In this document: positions 22,078 through 33,544 of the stretch, in pieces
Position numbering within the stretch: position 1 is the first letter of the stretch
Layout: each line of letters starts with the position of its first letter
Assembly (NCBI GenBank): GCA_038380435.1
Contig: JAWZYU010000004.1
Location: 22,790,001 to 22,854,000 of the forward strand
DNA: 64,000 bases
Direction: 5' to 3'
Source of the DNA: Ryuthela nishihirai
Lineage: Eukaryota > Arthropoda > Arachnida > Araneae > Heptathelidae
The notes under the pieces: model-generated
What the model was told of the DNA's origin: nothing
What the model saw: the letters and a program-made list of their open reading frames with translations, nothing else
The model's database searches: none
Position numbers and translations under genes: made by a program

Positions 22078-22365
22078 CCTCTGTTGGGTTGTTTTACCTC
22101 TGAGTGGACTTTTTTGTACACAATGTGCAAAATGGCCTGGCCAGGCCACAAAGACTCTGAGAAAGTTGGGAGGAGTGGGACCCACTGGGAAGCAATTGGG
22201 AGACAGATGGCAGCCTCCCGCCAAGCTATCTAGCATCTGACAGATGGAGGCATGTCCAAGTCCATCTGTGCTCCCTATTGACCCAGGGAGAGGAGTTTTG
22301 CGAAGACTCGAACCTGGGAATTGCAGATTATGAGCCTGGCATGCCCTTAGCCACTCCCATCCTTT
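22078..22365 (-). mobile_element. SINE-A, diverged
   Basis: A reverse SINE-A, from GGTTGTTTTACCTCTGAGTG at the 3' end to CGAACCTGGGAATTGC in the tRNA-like head, missing part of its central body. Confidence 0.8.
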
Positions 22366-22394
22366 CTCAGGTACAGTCTTTTCTATTTAGGATA

Positions 22395-22805
22395 AGTTGA
22401 TGGTAGTTGTGCATTGGTCTGTAAATGGTAGCTAGGTAGTCACTGGAAGGAGAGCTATGCACCAATCCCCTGTGATGATGCACAGAACCAGCCAGACCTA
22501 GCACCTAATGTCCGACCTCACCTTCTCATGGTGCAGGACATTAGTACCTTTAAAAAGAGATACTCTCTTGTAGAAGTGAATGGAAGGGGAGGGATGCCAG
22601 ATTAGTGTAGCCTACTGAACTGGACAACTATGGCTACTTTTTTTTTCTACTCTGCAGAGGAGTGGTCAACCACACAGGATTGTGGCACTGACCTTGCTGG
22701 ACTGGTGTGCTTCTGTGGAAGGATAATCTTCTGCTGTGTTTCCTGTTTATTTGTGGGTTGACAGCCCCAAGTGTTTAGATTCACAAGATATGTTTTATCA
22801 ATTTA
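22395..22805 (+). mobile_element. LINE 5' end fragment
   Basis: The 5' UTR of the main LINE in forward orientation (GGTAGCTAGGTAGTCACTGG, GGGTTGACAGCCCCAAGTG). It corresponds to the reverse copies at 52075-51660 and 63455-63050. It stops before the endonuclease. Confidence 0.8.
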
Positions 22806-23150
22806 GATTTCATCAAAATTAGATTTTATTAACAAATCTTATCACTAAGGAATAAACCTTTGCTCTGCACTTAAAAAAAGGCCCAACATAAATAATCTCA
22901 TCAAAATTAGATTTCATTAAATAGCTCATCACTAAGGAATAACTCGTTGTTCCTCAATGAAGAAAAGCCCAAAAAATAAATAATCCCATGAAAAGATTTC
23001 ATTAACAACACTTATCGTTAAACAACGAAACCTCATTTCCCACTTTAAAAACAGCTCCCAAAATAAATAAATATCAAAAGTAAATTTCCTTAATAATTAT
23101 CATTGCTAAAGAATCAACTCAAGAAAAGTCCCAAACAAATAATCTCAGCA
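22805..23150 (+). repeat. Degenerate tandem repeat, about 85 bp x 4
   Basis: Four diverged units share ATCTCATCAAAATTAGATTT, then TTATCACTAAGGAATAA, then an AAGAAAAGGCCCAA-like block. They directly follow the LINE fragment. The origin is unknown. Confidence 0.65.
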
Positions 23151-23322
23151 GAGAGAACTATTTTAAACAGCATATATCAGTCATAAACATTAGAACAGGA
23201 GGATGAATGTCATATTGCAATTCAACATTACAGGTTTTCTGCTTTTCCTGGGGAAAAGTCCAACATGGCGACTAAGGGCCCCTACAATAGTGGCTGATAG
23301 TCATTTTTTTTTTCTAAAAAAC

Positions 23323-23715
23323 AAGAAATAATAAAAGAAAAAGTACATATAACCTAATGGGATGTTAAATATAATTCTGCAACCATTTTTAAGCCAGCCA
23401 TTTGATGTAGAACTCAGAAAGAGCGATAAATCAGCCAACTAAAAGATCACTAATTCACAGAAATAAATCTACAGAAATAAATTTGCTTCTATATCCAAGA
23501 CCTTAATTATTTTCAGAAAATGATACCAAATCAAAGTTTTACTGAAAAAGTAATAAATAATAAAATAAAAATTAACATATAACCTAATGCGATGTTAAAA
23601 TATACAGAGCGACAAGTTGTAGGCCGTCCATCCGATGTAGGATAACTATGAAAAATCAATACTTATCGATCGGTGAAAAGATCAATAATTTACAAAAATA
23701 TATCTACTGAAATGA
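23323..23715 (+). repeat. Diverged direct duplication, about 225-bp spacing
   Basis: Two copies (about 23323-23475 and 23549-23715) share ATATAACCTAATGGGATGTT, CCATCCGATGTAG-like and ACAGAAATAAATCTAC-like blocks. A segment between them (GCTTCTATATCCAAGACC near 23484) also occurs at 21326, so this may be part of the piggyBac-like element. Confidence 0.55.
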
Positions 23716-23759
23716 AAAAAGTTTTAAATACAGAAAAGTAAATACTAACTTTAAAAATA

Positions 23760-24340
23760 GTATCCAATATACTGGATTATTATGCAGCCACTAATAACAC
23801 ATGGAATGAACAGAGATAGCATGTGTCAGCCACTTTCCCCTCAGCTGCAGGCAGTGACCTAGTTACAGCCGGTATTGAAAAGTCTAAGAAAGCTGTTATT
23901 ACTTCCAGTTTCGATTGTAAAAGTGGGAAAGATGCATAGAATGCTGGGTTAAATGGTAAAAATAATTCTGTGAATGTTGAAATAGGTTTATGGTAGAAAA
24001 GAGTGTAAAATGGAAAAACAAAATGACACGTACTTCGTAATTACTTCAAAATGTGCTGCTTTTAAAAATAACTTTTTCTTTGTTCATTTTTCAGATTTTT
24101 GAAACTTTAAGGAAAAATTTGTTGATAATAGTTCAAATTAAACTTTTGAGTTTAAATAAGGTGATTGCTTCAGCAAAAAGTAATGTTAACAAACAAATAG
24201 GTAATACCGTATAGCACTTCTAAGAAATGGCAATAATTGGCCTTAACAAGTTATTTATATTGTAGTTTAATAAAATATGCATCAAATGAAAAAACAAAAT
24301 ATTATTTTTCAAGCCTGAATTACATATTTTATAAGATATA
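23760..24340. other. Intron sequence, no feature recognised
   Basis: AT-rich DNA between diverged repeats and the 24345 transposon. I see no gene or terminus. Confidence 0.5.
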
Positions 24341-24344
24341 TATA

Positions 24345-25779
24345 CAGGGTGATTCAGTTAAGTGTGTACAAACTTCTGGGAGGGGTAGGTTGCACAAAAA
24401 CGAATCGGAATCATGTAGCAATGCAGGGTCGGTAACGGCATCAACATGTGATAGTGTACAGAGAGGACATGAATGAAAGAGCAGCATGTAAGTGAACAAA
24501 ATGCTTTTTATTAATCACATAGGTACATTTGAGAAATGCACAGAGGTCACAGGTGTTCGAAGTTGCGCCGAGCTGTAAACAGGCCTGACATCATCGACGC
24601 ATGGAATCAGGTACATTCTGGAAGATTCCTGGCGTGTCTCGGACTTCCAAGGCAGCTACGGAGATGCGTGTGACTAGGTCTTCAGCACTTTGAATGGGGG
24701 TGTTGAACAGCAGTCTTTTGATGTAACCCCAGAAGAAGTAATCAAGGCATGATAGGTCTGGCGATCTTGCAGGCCAATGAATGGGACCACCACGCCTGAT
24801 CCACTGTTGTCTAAATGTCACATTTAAGTGTTGACGAACTTCATGGCTGAAATGGGTGGGGCCCCATCGTGCTGGAACCACATTGCACGGCGCAGTGACT
24901 GAGATACTTGTTGTTCATCCAAAAGTTCTGGCAAGACCTCCTCCAGAAATATCCGGTACTCCTTCCGTCCAGACGAACAGGCATGAGGTATGGGACTATT
25001 AAGTGACCCCCGACAATGCTGGACCAAACATTTACAGCAAAACGGTTTTGTGCTGCATGTGTTTGTGTAGCATGGGGGTTCTCCACCGCCCATGCATGCA
25101 CGTTATGTGCATTGAAGCTACTTCCTGTGTACAGCATGCATAATCTGTGAACAGCACAGAAGCAGGAAATTGGGGTTCTGCCACACTCTTCTGCAGGTAC
25201 CATTGTGCAAATGTAATGCGCTGTGGGTAATCCTCAGGCTTCAGTGTCTAGACGTGCTGCACATGATATGGATGCAATTGGTTATCGTGCATAATCCTCC
25301 ATACGGTGGATTGGGAAAGACCAACCCGGTGGATGATTGCTTGAGTACTGGCAGTTGGAGTGTCTTCTGTATAATGTAGCACATTCTCCTCCATGTCAGG
25401 GGTCCATGCACATCATTCCCGACTCCTAGAAGGAACCAGTGTCACATAACCTTAGATGAAGCCGTGCAAACATCTGGTGGTTAGGAGTACGCCTCATCGG
25501 GTACTGTTCCTGGTACACGCACACAGCGCCTTGCCCGTTGCAGTCCGCAACCCCATATGCGAGATGCATATCAACCAACTCCGCATTTGTGTAATCGGCC
25601 ATGATTACATCACACAAATGATGGTTACCTGCGAGGACGTTGTGCAGTCCCACGGCCAAACAATGCCATCTACCGAGTGAAGATGCAGTTACCGACCCTG
25701 CATTGCTACATGATTCTGATTCGTCTTTGTGCAACCTACCCCTCCCAGAAGTTTGTACACACTTAACTGAATCACCCTG
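24345..25779 (-). mobile_element. Tc1/mariner-superfamily element with DUF4817-like N-terminus
   Basis: A 1435-bp element flanked by TA, with inverted termini of about 100 bp that begin CAGGGTGATTCAGTTAAGTG. The transposase is on the minus strand. Its N-terminal segment reads YTNAELVDMHLAYGVADCNG and ARLHLRLCDTGSF (DUF4817-type helix-turn-helix, about 25620-25426). The DDE part reads WFQHDGAPP (about 24850) and WPARSPDLSCLDYFFWG (about 24750). Frameshifts separate the parts. Confidence 0.9.
24591..25620 (-). pseudogene. DDE transposase of the 24345 element, frameshifted
   Basis: This transposase is split over at least three frames. The catalytic Asp lies in FQHDGAPP and the last acidic residue in SPDLSCLDYFFWGYIKRLLF. 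Between them the frames overlap, so a few indels broke the gene. The C-terminus (EDLVTRISVAALEVRDTPGI) is intact to about 24591. It is well preserved at the residue level, so it decayed recently compared with the mariner-like remnant beside it. Confidence 0.85.
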
Positions 25780-25924
25780 TATATAATAATTTACAACAGC
25801 AATTTTTATTTTTTAAAAATTGATTTTTTTTTGTTGTTGTACTAGAAACATATACAGCCATCCTTGGCCTCTCATTATGGATTCTGCAAATGTATACAGA
25901 CAACGTAGACACTGGAAGGGTTAA

Positions 25925-26910
25925 TGTATACCCAAAGAAAGAAATCAAGAAGAGTTAAATCCAGTTATCCAGGAGGCCATTCTATGAGACCTTCCCCATT
26001 CAATCCAACATTCAAGGAACTGAGCATTTAGACAATTTCTCATGTGCACAGTATAATGCAAAGCAGCTCCATCTTGCTGGAAGAAGAATCCCTCTGGAAG
26101 TTGAGAAATGCCATAGTTATCTAATATATTCAGAGAGATGTATCCATTTATCCTATCTTCTATGCAGAAAATTAACCAATCACTTTTTCACCCTGGGGCC
26201 ACACCATATGTTGACATTTGTACTGCCGCATTCAAGCTATCTCACTTCATGGAGGTTTTAGGAACCCCATATCAAGCAGTTATGTTTGTTGACCCTTTCA
26301 GAAACATGAAATGTTAATTTGTATGTGAACACACCCAAAGAAATACATCATTGCTTATCTTGAATAGCATAGTCAATGAAACTCATATTTTCTAGGGCAG
26401 TAATTTGGTTTCAGCTTCTGTAATATTTGGATTTTGTAGGAATGAAGACACAACCTCTTGTAAATAACACTGTGGAGGGTTGACCTTGGGATACCAAGTT
26501 TTCTGTTGGCATGACAAATGGATTTCCTTGAACTGTGCTGGAACATTTTGTGAATGTTATCAACTAGTTAGTCAAATATTTTCTTACCACCCTCACTTTC
26601 TGTACGAGCGAGCCTGTTTCAAGCAACTTTTAGTGCCATTCTATTATTGTGTGTCTTTCCAGTGGTTCTTGTTGGGAATTTTTGTTTGAATCTCTTCTGC
26701 ACTGCCATTGGAAACTTGAATTCCACAACCCAAATAACAGCACTTCACTCTCTGCTGCACTGTAAATGCTGTCATTTTGGAAAAACAACTGCCACACCTG
26801 CTGGCATGCAAGGCAGTGGTGCCACACTTATACCAACAAAACTTGGTGAATTTCCTTTTCTTTCATCACAAGCTGCATGTTTGTTACTGCAATAAATGTA
26901 TTTTTTTATT
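25925..26910 (-). pseudogene. Mariner-like transposase remnant
   Basis: On the minus strand a degraded transposase reads FFQQDGAALHYTVHMRNCLN (about 26100-26040) and a later WIEW..SHRMASWITG segment, equivalent to WI.R.GP..WP.RSPDLT. The preceding part has GYISLNIL.NYGISQLPEGF, typical of mariner/IS630 transposases. It has many stops. Terminal repeats were not found. Confidence 0.6.
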
Positions 26911-27224
26911 GGTAGTTTTTTGTTCTGAACAACCTTATTATTATTTTCCTTCTTCCCATCTAATTCTAACTCCCCCCACCATCCTTCATGTAAAAAAAAT
27001 ATTTCCTGTATGCAAAAATTTGAGTATATTGAGCCATGAATTTCAATTCCATTGAAATAAAACATTCATAACTATGCTAATCTAAGCATTTGATGTTAAA
27101 TTTAACCCATTTCCTCATAAAATATGCCCCCTAGGGGGTAGTATCTCTTCCACTGGAAACAAGTGATTTAACCTAAATCTTTTTCTCTAATTTACATATA
27201 ATAATAGTTGTAAATAATGTATAA

Positions 27225-27428
27225 AAAAAATAAATAAATACCCTCTCAAGCAGCTGCTTGCCACAGAGGTCTGACAGGAGCCTGTCAGTTTATATGCCAC
27301 AGTAGAACGTCTTAGAGGATGGCAGGACCTCAGCAGAAAATCGACACAAACAGCCATGCCTTACCCGGGGCTCGAACCCAGGTCCCGTAGATCAGTAGCC
27401 AAGCGCGCTAACCACTCGGCCACGGTAA
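27225..27428 (-). mobile_element. SINE-B, tRNA-derived
   Basis: A full-length reverse SINE-B with a CCTCTCAAGCAGCTGCTTGC 3' block and a tRNA-like head ending near 27428 (B-box complement GGCTCGAACCCAGG). Confidence 0.88.
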
Positions 27429-27746
27429 CTAATAATAATAACAGCAATGTATATAATATGTAATAAACAATAATCTACATATTATTTATTATATTTTACA
27501 AATTGTATTCATTATTATGATATTTAAAAAGAAAAGGTTTTAGAATGGCATTTCCCTGTTTTCCAACTGGAAAACAGCATTTGGTGTGATATATATATAT
27601 ATTACCTTTTACTTATGACGATGCCTTATTTTATTTTCATTAGCGTTTGGTTTATTCTTCAAAATTTAACAAAAAACTTATAAACAAAAACAATTAAGTT
27701 TTTAATAGTTCTTATATACAGTATTAAAGTATGTTTTTCAACCTAC

Positions 27747-27949
27747 TGATTTATGAATCTGAATACAACATTCTGCCATTCGAAGCCACAGGCGAGGATT
27801 AGTGTGATAATTATTACCCATCGCTTTAAATAGGCAGTCAAATGCACGATGAAATTTTCCAGCATATAAATACTGCAAGCCCAAGTTGTACATAAGCTGG
27901 TAATACATTGAAAAGGTCATAGTATGTAATGGGCGAGCTGACAAACCAC
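27747..27949 (-). CDS. CNOT10: CNOT10 exon (fourth visible)
   Basis: A 203-bp minus-strand exon begins after TTTTATTGTAG with two bases completing a Gly codon and ends ATTCATAAATCA before GTAGGT. It encodes GLSARPLHTMTF, then YNLGLQYLYAGKFHRAFDCL and NPRLWLRMAECCIQIHKS. The NPRLWLRLAECCI block is one of the most conserved stretches of CNOT10 and forms another TPR hairpin. It ends in phase 0, matching the next exon. The donor choice has one alternative 4 bp downstream (GTTGAA), but that would break phase with the next exon. Confidence 0.93.
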
Positions 27950-28075
27950 CTACAATAAAAAGAAGATTTGTATTACAAAAAATTATATATGGAACATTAA
28001 TTATTTCCCTTTCATATATATATTACTGTTTGGTTTAACATGGAAAAAGCAAAAGAAATTGAAATATATTTTAAA

Positions 28076-28262
28076 TTAGCATGGTTAGAGTGCTTGGCTA
28101 CTGATCAAAGGGACTTGGCTTCAAGTCCCATGTAAGAGATATGGATGTTTGTGCTGTCTTTCTGCTGATGCCCCACCATCCTCACAAACCTTCTACTATG
28201 GGATATAAACTGACAGGCTCCTGCCAGACCTTTGTGGCAAACAGTTGCTTGAGGGGCTTTAT
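28076..28262 (+). mobile_element. SINE-B, diverged
   Basis: A forward SINE-B starting ATGGTTAGAGTGCTTGGCTA with a mutated B box (GGCTTCAAGTCCC) and the tail GCTTGAGGGGCTTTATTTAT. Confidence 0.82.
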
Positions 28263-28940
28263 TTATTTATTTTAGTTCAATAATAAAGTGATTCTTTTAA
28301 GTAATAATTAAGCTATAAAATCCAGTTGCCTTTTAATCATCCATTAACAGGTCTGCTTTACACTCTACTATAGTTTATCACATTCTTGAATGTTCAAATA
28401 GCATTCACCTATACATTCATAAAGATGTTACCTAAATATCGTCATTAATTCTTGCAACTAATCCAGTTGCAGGCTGTTCAGTTATAGTACTGACTTTCAT
28501 ATTTCAGTATTGCCTTCACTGTGCCTATTGTAACAATCTGTCTCATTTTAGTAACTAACCCTTGTGCAAAAATGAGTTGTAACATACCCAATGGATACCA
28601 GATACACAAAACTTAAAGCATCAAAGATAAATTATTAAAGTTCAAATGAAATCCAAAGATTAATAAAATATCCTAGTCTGAGCATGTTGCCCAGGGTTTG
28701 TGGCTTTAAAGAACTCACTAACACTCAGAGTTCAATACATTAAAAAGATATATTTACAAAAACAAATTTTAATTCCAAGTTTAATAATAATTAATTATAT
28801 TGGAAGGAAATTATCACAAGGATTTCATAATTTACCATGGAACATACTCACAACTTTACTTGAGCACATGTCAAACTTTTGCTAACCCCACCTTGCTATC
28901 AGTAAAAAACAGGACATTGTGGACACCTTGAAAATGAATG
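28263..28940. other. Intron sequence, no feature recognised
   Basis: AT-rich intron just upstream, in gene sense, of the exon at 27747-27949. No splice pair or repeat family is recognised. Confidence 0.55.
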
Positions 28941-28944
28941 AATT

Positions 28945-29180
28945 GCTGGCATCCTTAAAAGGGACATTAAGTCATGGGCCTGTGTGCAAGAAAGCCATAC
29001 CCTATGCACATTAAAGAACACATTGGAAAGCCTTGACAGGAGGCTACCATGTATTTCTTAACAGCTGTCCAGTGGGTTCCATTCCCACAACCTTCTCTGA
29101 GTCCTTGGGATCCTTATAACCTGGCCATTTAACCCACTGAGTCCAAAAAAAAAAAAGCGCTACTCAGAGGTACCCATGCC
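28945..29180 (+). mobile_element. SINE-A, 5'-truncated
   Basis: The forward body and 3' end of SINE-A (GGACATTAAGTCATGGGCC, GCACATTAAAGAACACATTG, CTACTCAGAGGTA). The tRNA-like head is missing. Confidence 0.8.
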
Positions 29181-29879
29181 AAAGTTGTCAATCAAACAAC
29201 AGTAATGCATAAGATGCTAACCTAACTAATACATTTATCTTGCAGGAACAGAAGCTTACTTAACTGTAGTATATATAGCAAGCTAATGAATAAGCTCAAC
29301 TAATTGAACTCTGTCCCACATTCCCCATGTGAGCTTAAAGATTAGCTAAATGGTTCATAATAAACTCATTCCCATGACATGTGCTACCAGCAAGCACATG
29401 TCAGCATTGTATCGGCTCTTTTATGTATTAAAGCATTTCCACTTCTATATACTGAGGTTTTCCCAGATTCAGTGTATTTCAAAAAATTTGATATGTATAT
29501 AAAATCTGATGGCACAAAAACTGATAGTGAATGTTCTTTTAATGTTTCTTCCTATCTTCTTATTGTTTTTTGCTTGTACTTTGTTGATTTGTCAAAACAG
29601 TTGTTCCACCAAATCTCTGGAATATGAAAGACAAACTTAATGATTTATGTGTCAAATAAAAGCTAGTGATGTGGGGAGTGTCATAGGCTATATAAAAAAA
29701 AATACCTCCCATGCTTTCTTCCCCACAAAAAGGGGAAATATGAAAACGATTGTTACACTATATCTTCAGAAAACAATTGCGGTTAGTAACAAGCTATGTG
29801 TCAAATGAAAGCTGGTGACATGAGGAGTATCACAGGATATATAAAAAAAATGCATCCCCAAATTGATCCCATCCTTGCT

Positions 29880-30015
29880 TCTCCCACGGATGTTTGTGCT
29901 ATTTTTATGCTGAGGTTCCTCCATCCTCATAAACCTTCTACTATGGTGCATAAACTGACATGCTCCCGTCAGATCTCTGTGGTAAGCAGCTGTTCGAGGG
30001 AATGTTTATTATTAT
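29880..30015 (+). mobile_element. SINE-B, 5'-truncated
   Basis: The body and tail of SINE-B (GTTCCTCCATCCTCATAAACC and CAGCTGTTCGAGGGAATG) without the tRNA-like head. Confidence 0.78.
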
Positions 30016-30444
30016 TTAAAAAAAAAAGGAAAATATGAAAATGATTGTTCTGCTGTATCTTCAGAATGCAAGGTTCCAAAGTAATGGGCTATGCGTCAAA
30101 TGAAAACTTATGATATGGGGATTCTAACAAGTGATAAAAATACAACTCCGTGCTCTCGTTCCTGCAAAAAAAAAGGGGGGGGGGATAAGCAAAGAATGGA
30201 TCTACTATATCTTTCGAATGCAAGGCTAGAACGTAAAAAGTTGTATATCAAATGAAAGTTTGTGACGTGGAGAGTATTGTGCTTTTTAAGCCTTCAATCA
30301 CTCCTGAACCACACATGCACAGTATCTGATTCATACAAGGCAACACATGTGGTGCTTATCTAGAAGAAGGGAAAACCCACCACTGAGCTGTCTTCTTACA
30401 GACCCATTGCTCTATCATCTTGCCTCTGCAAGATCCTAAAGAGA

Positions 30445-31005
30445 TTGGTTCTTGGACTTCTAAAATGGTATTTAGAGTCCAAGAGCCTGCTGCCTGACAG
30501 TCTCTTGAGTTTCCGCAAAGGGAAGTGCACATCCGATAATCTTATCGACTTCACCTCTGCTGCTGATCAGGCACTGTCTGAGGGACAGACTACATTCGCT
30601 GTCTTCTTTGACATTCAGAAGGCATTCGACTCCCTGTCCCACTCAAATATTCTCTGCAGGCTCCATGATCTCGGCCTCAGAGGTAATATCATCCACTGGA
30701 TCTCGGCATACCTCTCCAACAGGACGGTTCTTGTGAAGCTGGGCAACATGCTCAGTGCTTCCCACGCTATCAATAATGGAGTACCTCAAGGGGGTGTCCT
30801 CAGCCCGATGTTATTGAACATCTTGCTGTCAGGCCTACTCTCTCGACTTGAGAATAGAGTGGGTATCTCCATCTACACGGACAATATCTGCATCTGGTTC
30901 CCTAGCCGCATCATGGCTTCCTATGCTCAGCTCAAGATGAAACAAGTTGTGGCCACAGTCGTCAAGTTCTTTGACAACCCTAAGCCTCGCTCTTTCCACC
31001 GATAA
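30445..31005 (+). pseudogene. Reverse transcriptase fragment, I/R1-like
   Basis: A 186-residue frame with LLSFRKGKCTSDNLIDF (finger motif), FAVFFDIQKAFDSLSHSN (motif A, catalytic Asp), NNGVPQGGVLSPMLLNILL (motif B) and GISIYTDNICIWF where the catalytic YADD box has become YTDN. The loss of one catalytic Asp and the later frameshift at about 30985 mean it is inactive. Upstream residues (SSYRPIALSSCLCKILKRL) are readable to 30390 in other frames. Confidence 0.82.
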
Positions 31006-31152
31006 GACTGTGGCCATGGTTGTCATGAAGAGAAGCCTTCTGTCCACCTTCCCTGGCCTCATGCTTGGACCAGAAAGGTTACCAGAAAGGACACAAAGGA
31101 CTTGGACCAGAAAGGACACATAAAGGTTATCAAACAGCATAAGTTCCTTGGT

Positions 31153-32508
31153 TAAAATAATTTAATGCATGATTATGCTGTTTAATAGGATGTAAGATTA
31201 AAAGCTGCTATCTCATGATACACTGAGACTATAGTATACAGCCTAGGTATAAGTTGTTGCACACGGCATGACTTAAGGTAGTTTTAACAACAGTAAAAGT
31301 TCCCAAGTAAGGTCATAAAATATTACCATTTGTAGAGAAGTCCTGCTGGCTTCAGCTGGTTGTACGTGTTGTTAAGCTTCTTCTGTGATTCTTTTTCCTT
31401 CAAGATGTAATTTTGAAGAGTTGTTGTCATTTCACATATGATTTAACCACTGATGTATTTATGATGCACTCCAGATACCAGTCTGGGATCAATTTGTTAA
31501 ATTCACTATTTCCACAATGTTGTAGTATTGATGGTAATGTTACACGACTTCTTCCAACAACTTATTTATGTGAAGAACAGTGTGCTCACAAAGCAATTCC
31601 ATGTTTGTCTATTTTCTGCATAGTGTAATTACAACTACATAATGCAATTGCACTATGCAGAAAATATCTTAATCAACCTTCATAAAGATCGCTTGTGCAA
31701 CATGGAGGTCCCACCCCTACCTGCGACGTGGAACCTCCTGTTGCGTAAGCAGCATTCAAATTTGGTAAATCACTGATAGAGGGATACTCTTATTTAAACA
31801 CTTACCTTCAAGATCACATTGCTTGATGAAGCCCCGCATTCGTTTGGGGCGAAACTAGTGGCTGCTGTGATAGCTTTGATGGAAGGGCTTATCCTTGCTA
31901 TAATGTTTAAATGTTGATTTAGTAGTTTTTTGTTTGAAACTTGCACTGAATAAAAAAAAGTTGTTTTAAAGAAGCTTTTAAACAATTTTAAACAATGAAA
32001 ATGAACTGCATTTGGATGTTACACATGGAATTGCTTTGTGAGTGCACTGTTCTTCACATAAATAAGTTGTTGGATGAAGTCATGTGCAACATTACCATCA
32101 ATACTACAACATTGTGGAAATAGTGAATTTAACAAATTGATCCCATACTGGTATCTGGAGTGGTTCATAAATACATCAGTGGTTAAATCATCTGTGAAAT
32201 GACAACTCTTCAAAATTACATCTTGAAGGAAAAAGAATCACAGAAGAAACTTAAAAACACGTACAACCAGCTGAAGTCAGCAGGACTTTTCTACACACGG
32301 TAATATTTTATGACCTTACTTGGGAACTTTTACTGTTGTTAAAACTACCTTAAGTCATGCCGTGTGCAACAACTTATACCTAGGCTGTATACTATAGTCT
32401 CAGTGTATCATGAGATAGCAGCTTTTGAGCTCACATCCTATTAAACAGCATAATCATGCATTAAATTATTTTAATCAAATTGTTGTGTAATTACAATTTA
32501 TATATATA
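31153..32508. mobile_element. Inverted-repeat insertion, possibly Penelope-like
   Basis: A 1356-bp insert in the LINE RT, flanked by perfect 12-bp copies of AAGTTCCTTGGT. The arms 31153-31604 and 32025-32473 (about 450 bp) are inverted repeats at roughly 95 per cent identity by eye. The 420-bp centre holds a 15-bp stem-loop (31612-31667) and a hammerhead-like motif (31813-31871). The right arm reads LQNYILKEKESQKKLKNTYN in the forward frame, with no family that I recognise. The head-to-head layout and variable-length target duplication fit Penelope-like elements. Confidence 0.6.
31813..31871 (+). ncRNA. Hammerhead-ribozyme-like motif, degenerate
   Basis: Outer stem ATCACA/TGTGAT (31813-31818 with 31866-31871), the box TTGATGA (31823-31829), a 5-bp GC stem GCCCC/GGGGC (31831-31835 with 31846-31850), then GAAAC at 31851-31855. 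This is the order stem I, CUGAUGA, stem II, GAAA of a hammerhead. However, the invariant first C is T, there is an extra A before stem II, and no good NUH cleavage triplet follows. Hammerheads are known in Penelope-like elements. I call it a candidate relic only. Confidence 0.35.
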
Positions 32509-33544
32509 AAGTTCCTTGGTGTGGTGGTCCTGGACAACATGACCTGGGGACCTTACATCCAGCATCTCAAGACAGTTGCCACAGCACAGAGAAATATACT
32601 GTCCTTTCTTGCTGGTACCCACTGAGGAAGTTCCTGCAAGACCCTCCTGGTACTGTAGCGGCACTTGATCGTCTCCCGCATCAACTAGTGGTCACCTTCT
32701 GAGCAGTGCCTCTGCTTCACTGCTGAGCAAGTTGTCTACAGTACAAATTATATCTCTGCACCTCTGTCTTGGACTCTGCCCTAACACACCTAATGCATCT
32801 GCTATTGCAGAGGCTGATGACATGACTTTCTGCCTGTACCGGAAGAGAGAGATACTGTATCTTCTACTTGCTAACCATCAGAATCTGAAGCTGCAGCAAA
32901 CTCGCTTCTGACTTGTCACTGATTTCTTTCAGAACATTGGCCTCTTCTTCAAGGTTTAATGTTTTCTTTTATCCTTTTATGATTAGTACTCTTAATTGCT
33001 CCGAGATAGCTGAGAGGCAGTCACTTCTCCCTCTGCTTTCTCACCCTCCTGTTGTGACTGGTGTAGGAGCCCCTCATTGGAGGTTATTTTCACCATAAAT
33101 TAACACCTTGAACCGGGGAGTGTTGCGAGTAATAAAAATATACCCTTTTGCTCTCCCCCCCCCCCCCGCTAAAAAAAGGGAAATGTGAAAGTCTTTTTTT
33201 CGACATTTCTTCCACCTGTGAAGACCTACAGTTACAAGTTAGGTATCAAATGAAAGCTCATATGAAGACAGTCAAACTATTTTGAATTTTGCTATGCCCC
33301 CCCCCCCCCCCACCACCATTGTTCCCCTCAAAAAAGCAGGGGTGTGGTGGATTTTCGAGGGGGGTTAACCTTAACGAGTTATATATCAAGCTTGTGATGT
33401 CTCCAATGTCATGGGCTACCATAAACCATGACCCCTCCTCCCACAGAAAAAAAAGGGAGAGAATACAGTTGATGTTATGAGTTATATATCAAATAAAAGT
33501 TTCTAAAGGTAAGTATTTTTTAAAAACAAAGAAAAAAACATTTA

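Larger units (their letters stand above)
30290..33100 (+). mobile_element. I/R1-like LINE, truncated, with insertion
   Basis: A 5'-truncated non-LTR element of a second clade. The RT runs through 30330-31140, is interrupted by a 1356-bp insertion at 31153-32508, and continues at 32521-32910 (LGVVVLDNMTWGPYIQHLK and a YRHLIVSRIN-like block). It ends at about 33100 in element S. The RT pattern FFDIQKAFDSL...NGVPQGGVLSP is that of the I/R1/Jockey group. I cannot tell which clade. Confidence 0.75.

Noticed and set aside
33159..33310. Poly-C runs as a regulatory or G-quadruplex site
   Set aside because: They are part of element S units, in which the C/G tract length varies between copies.
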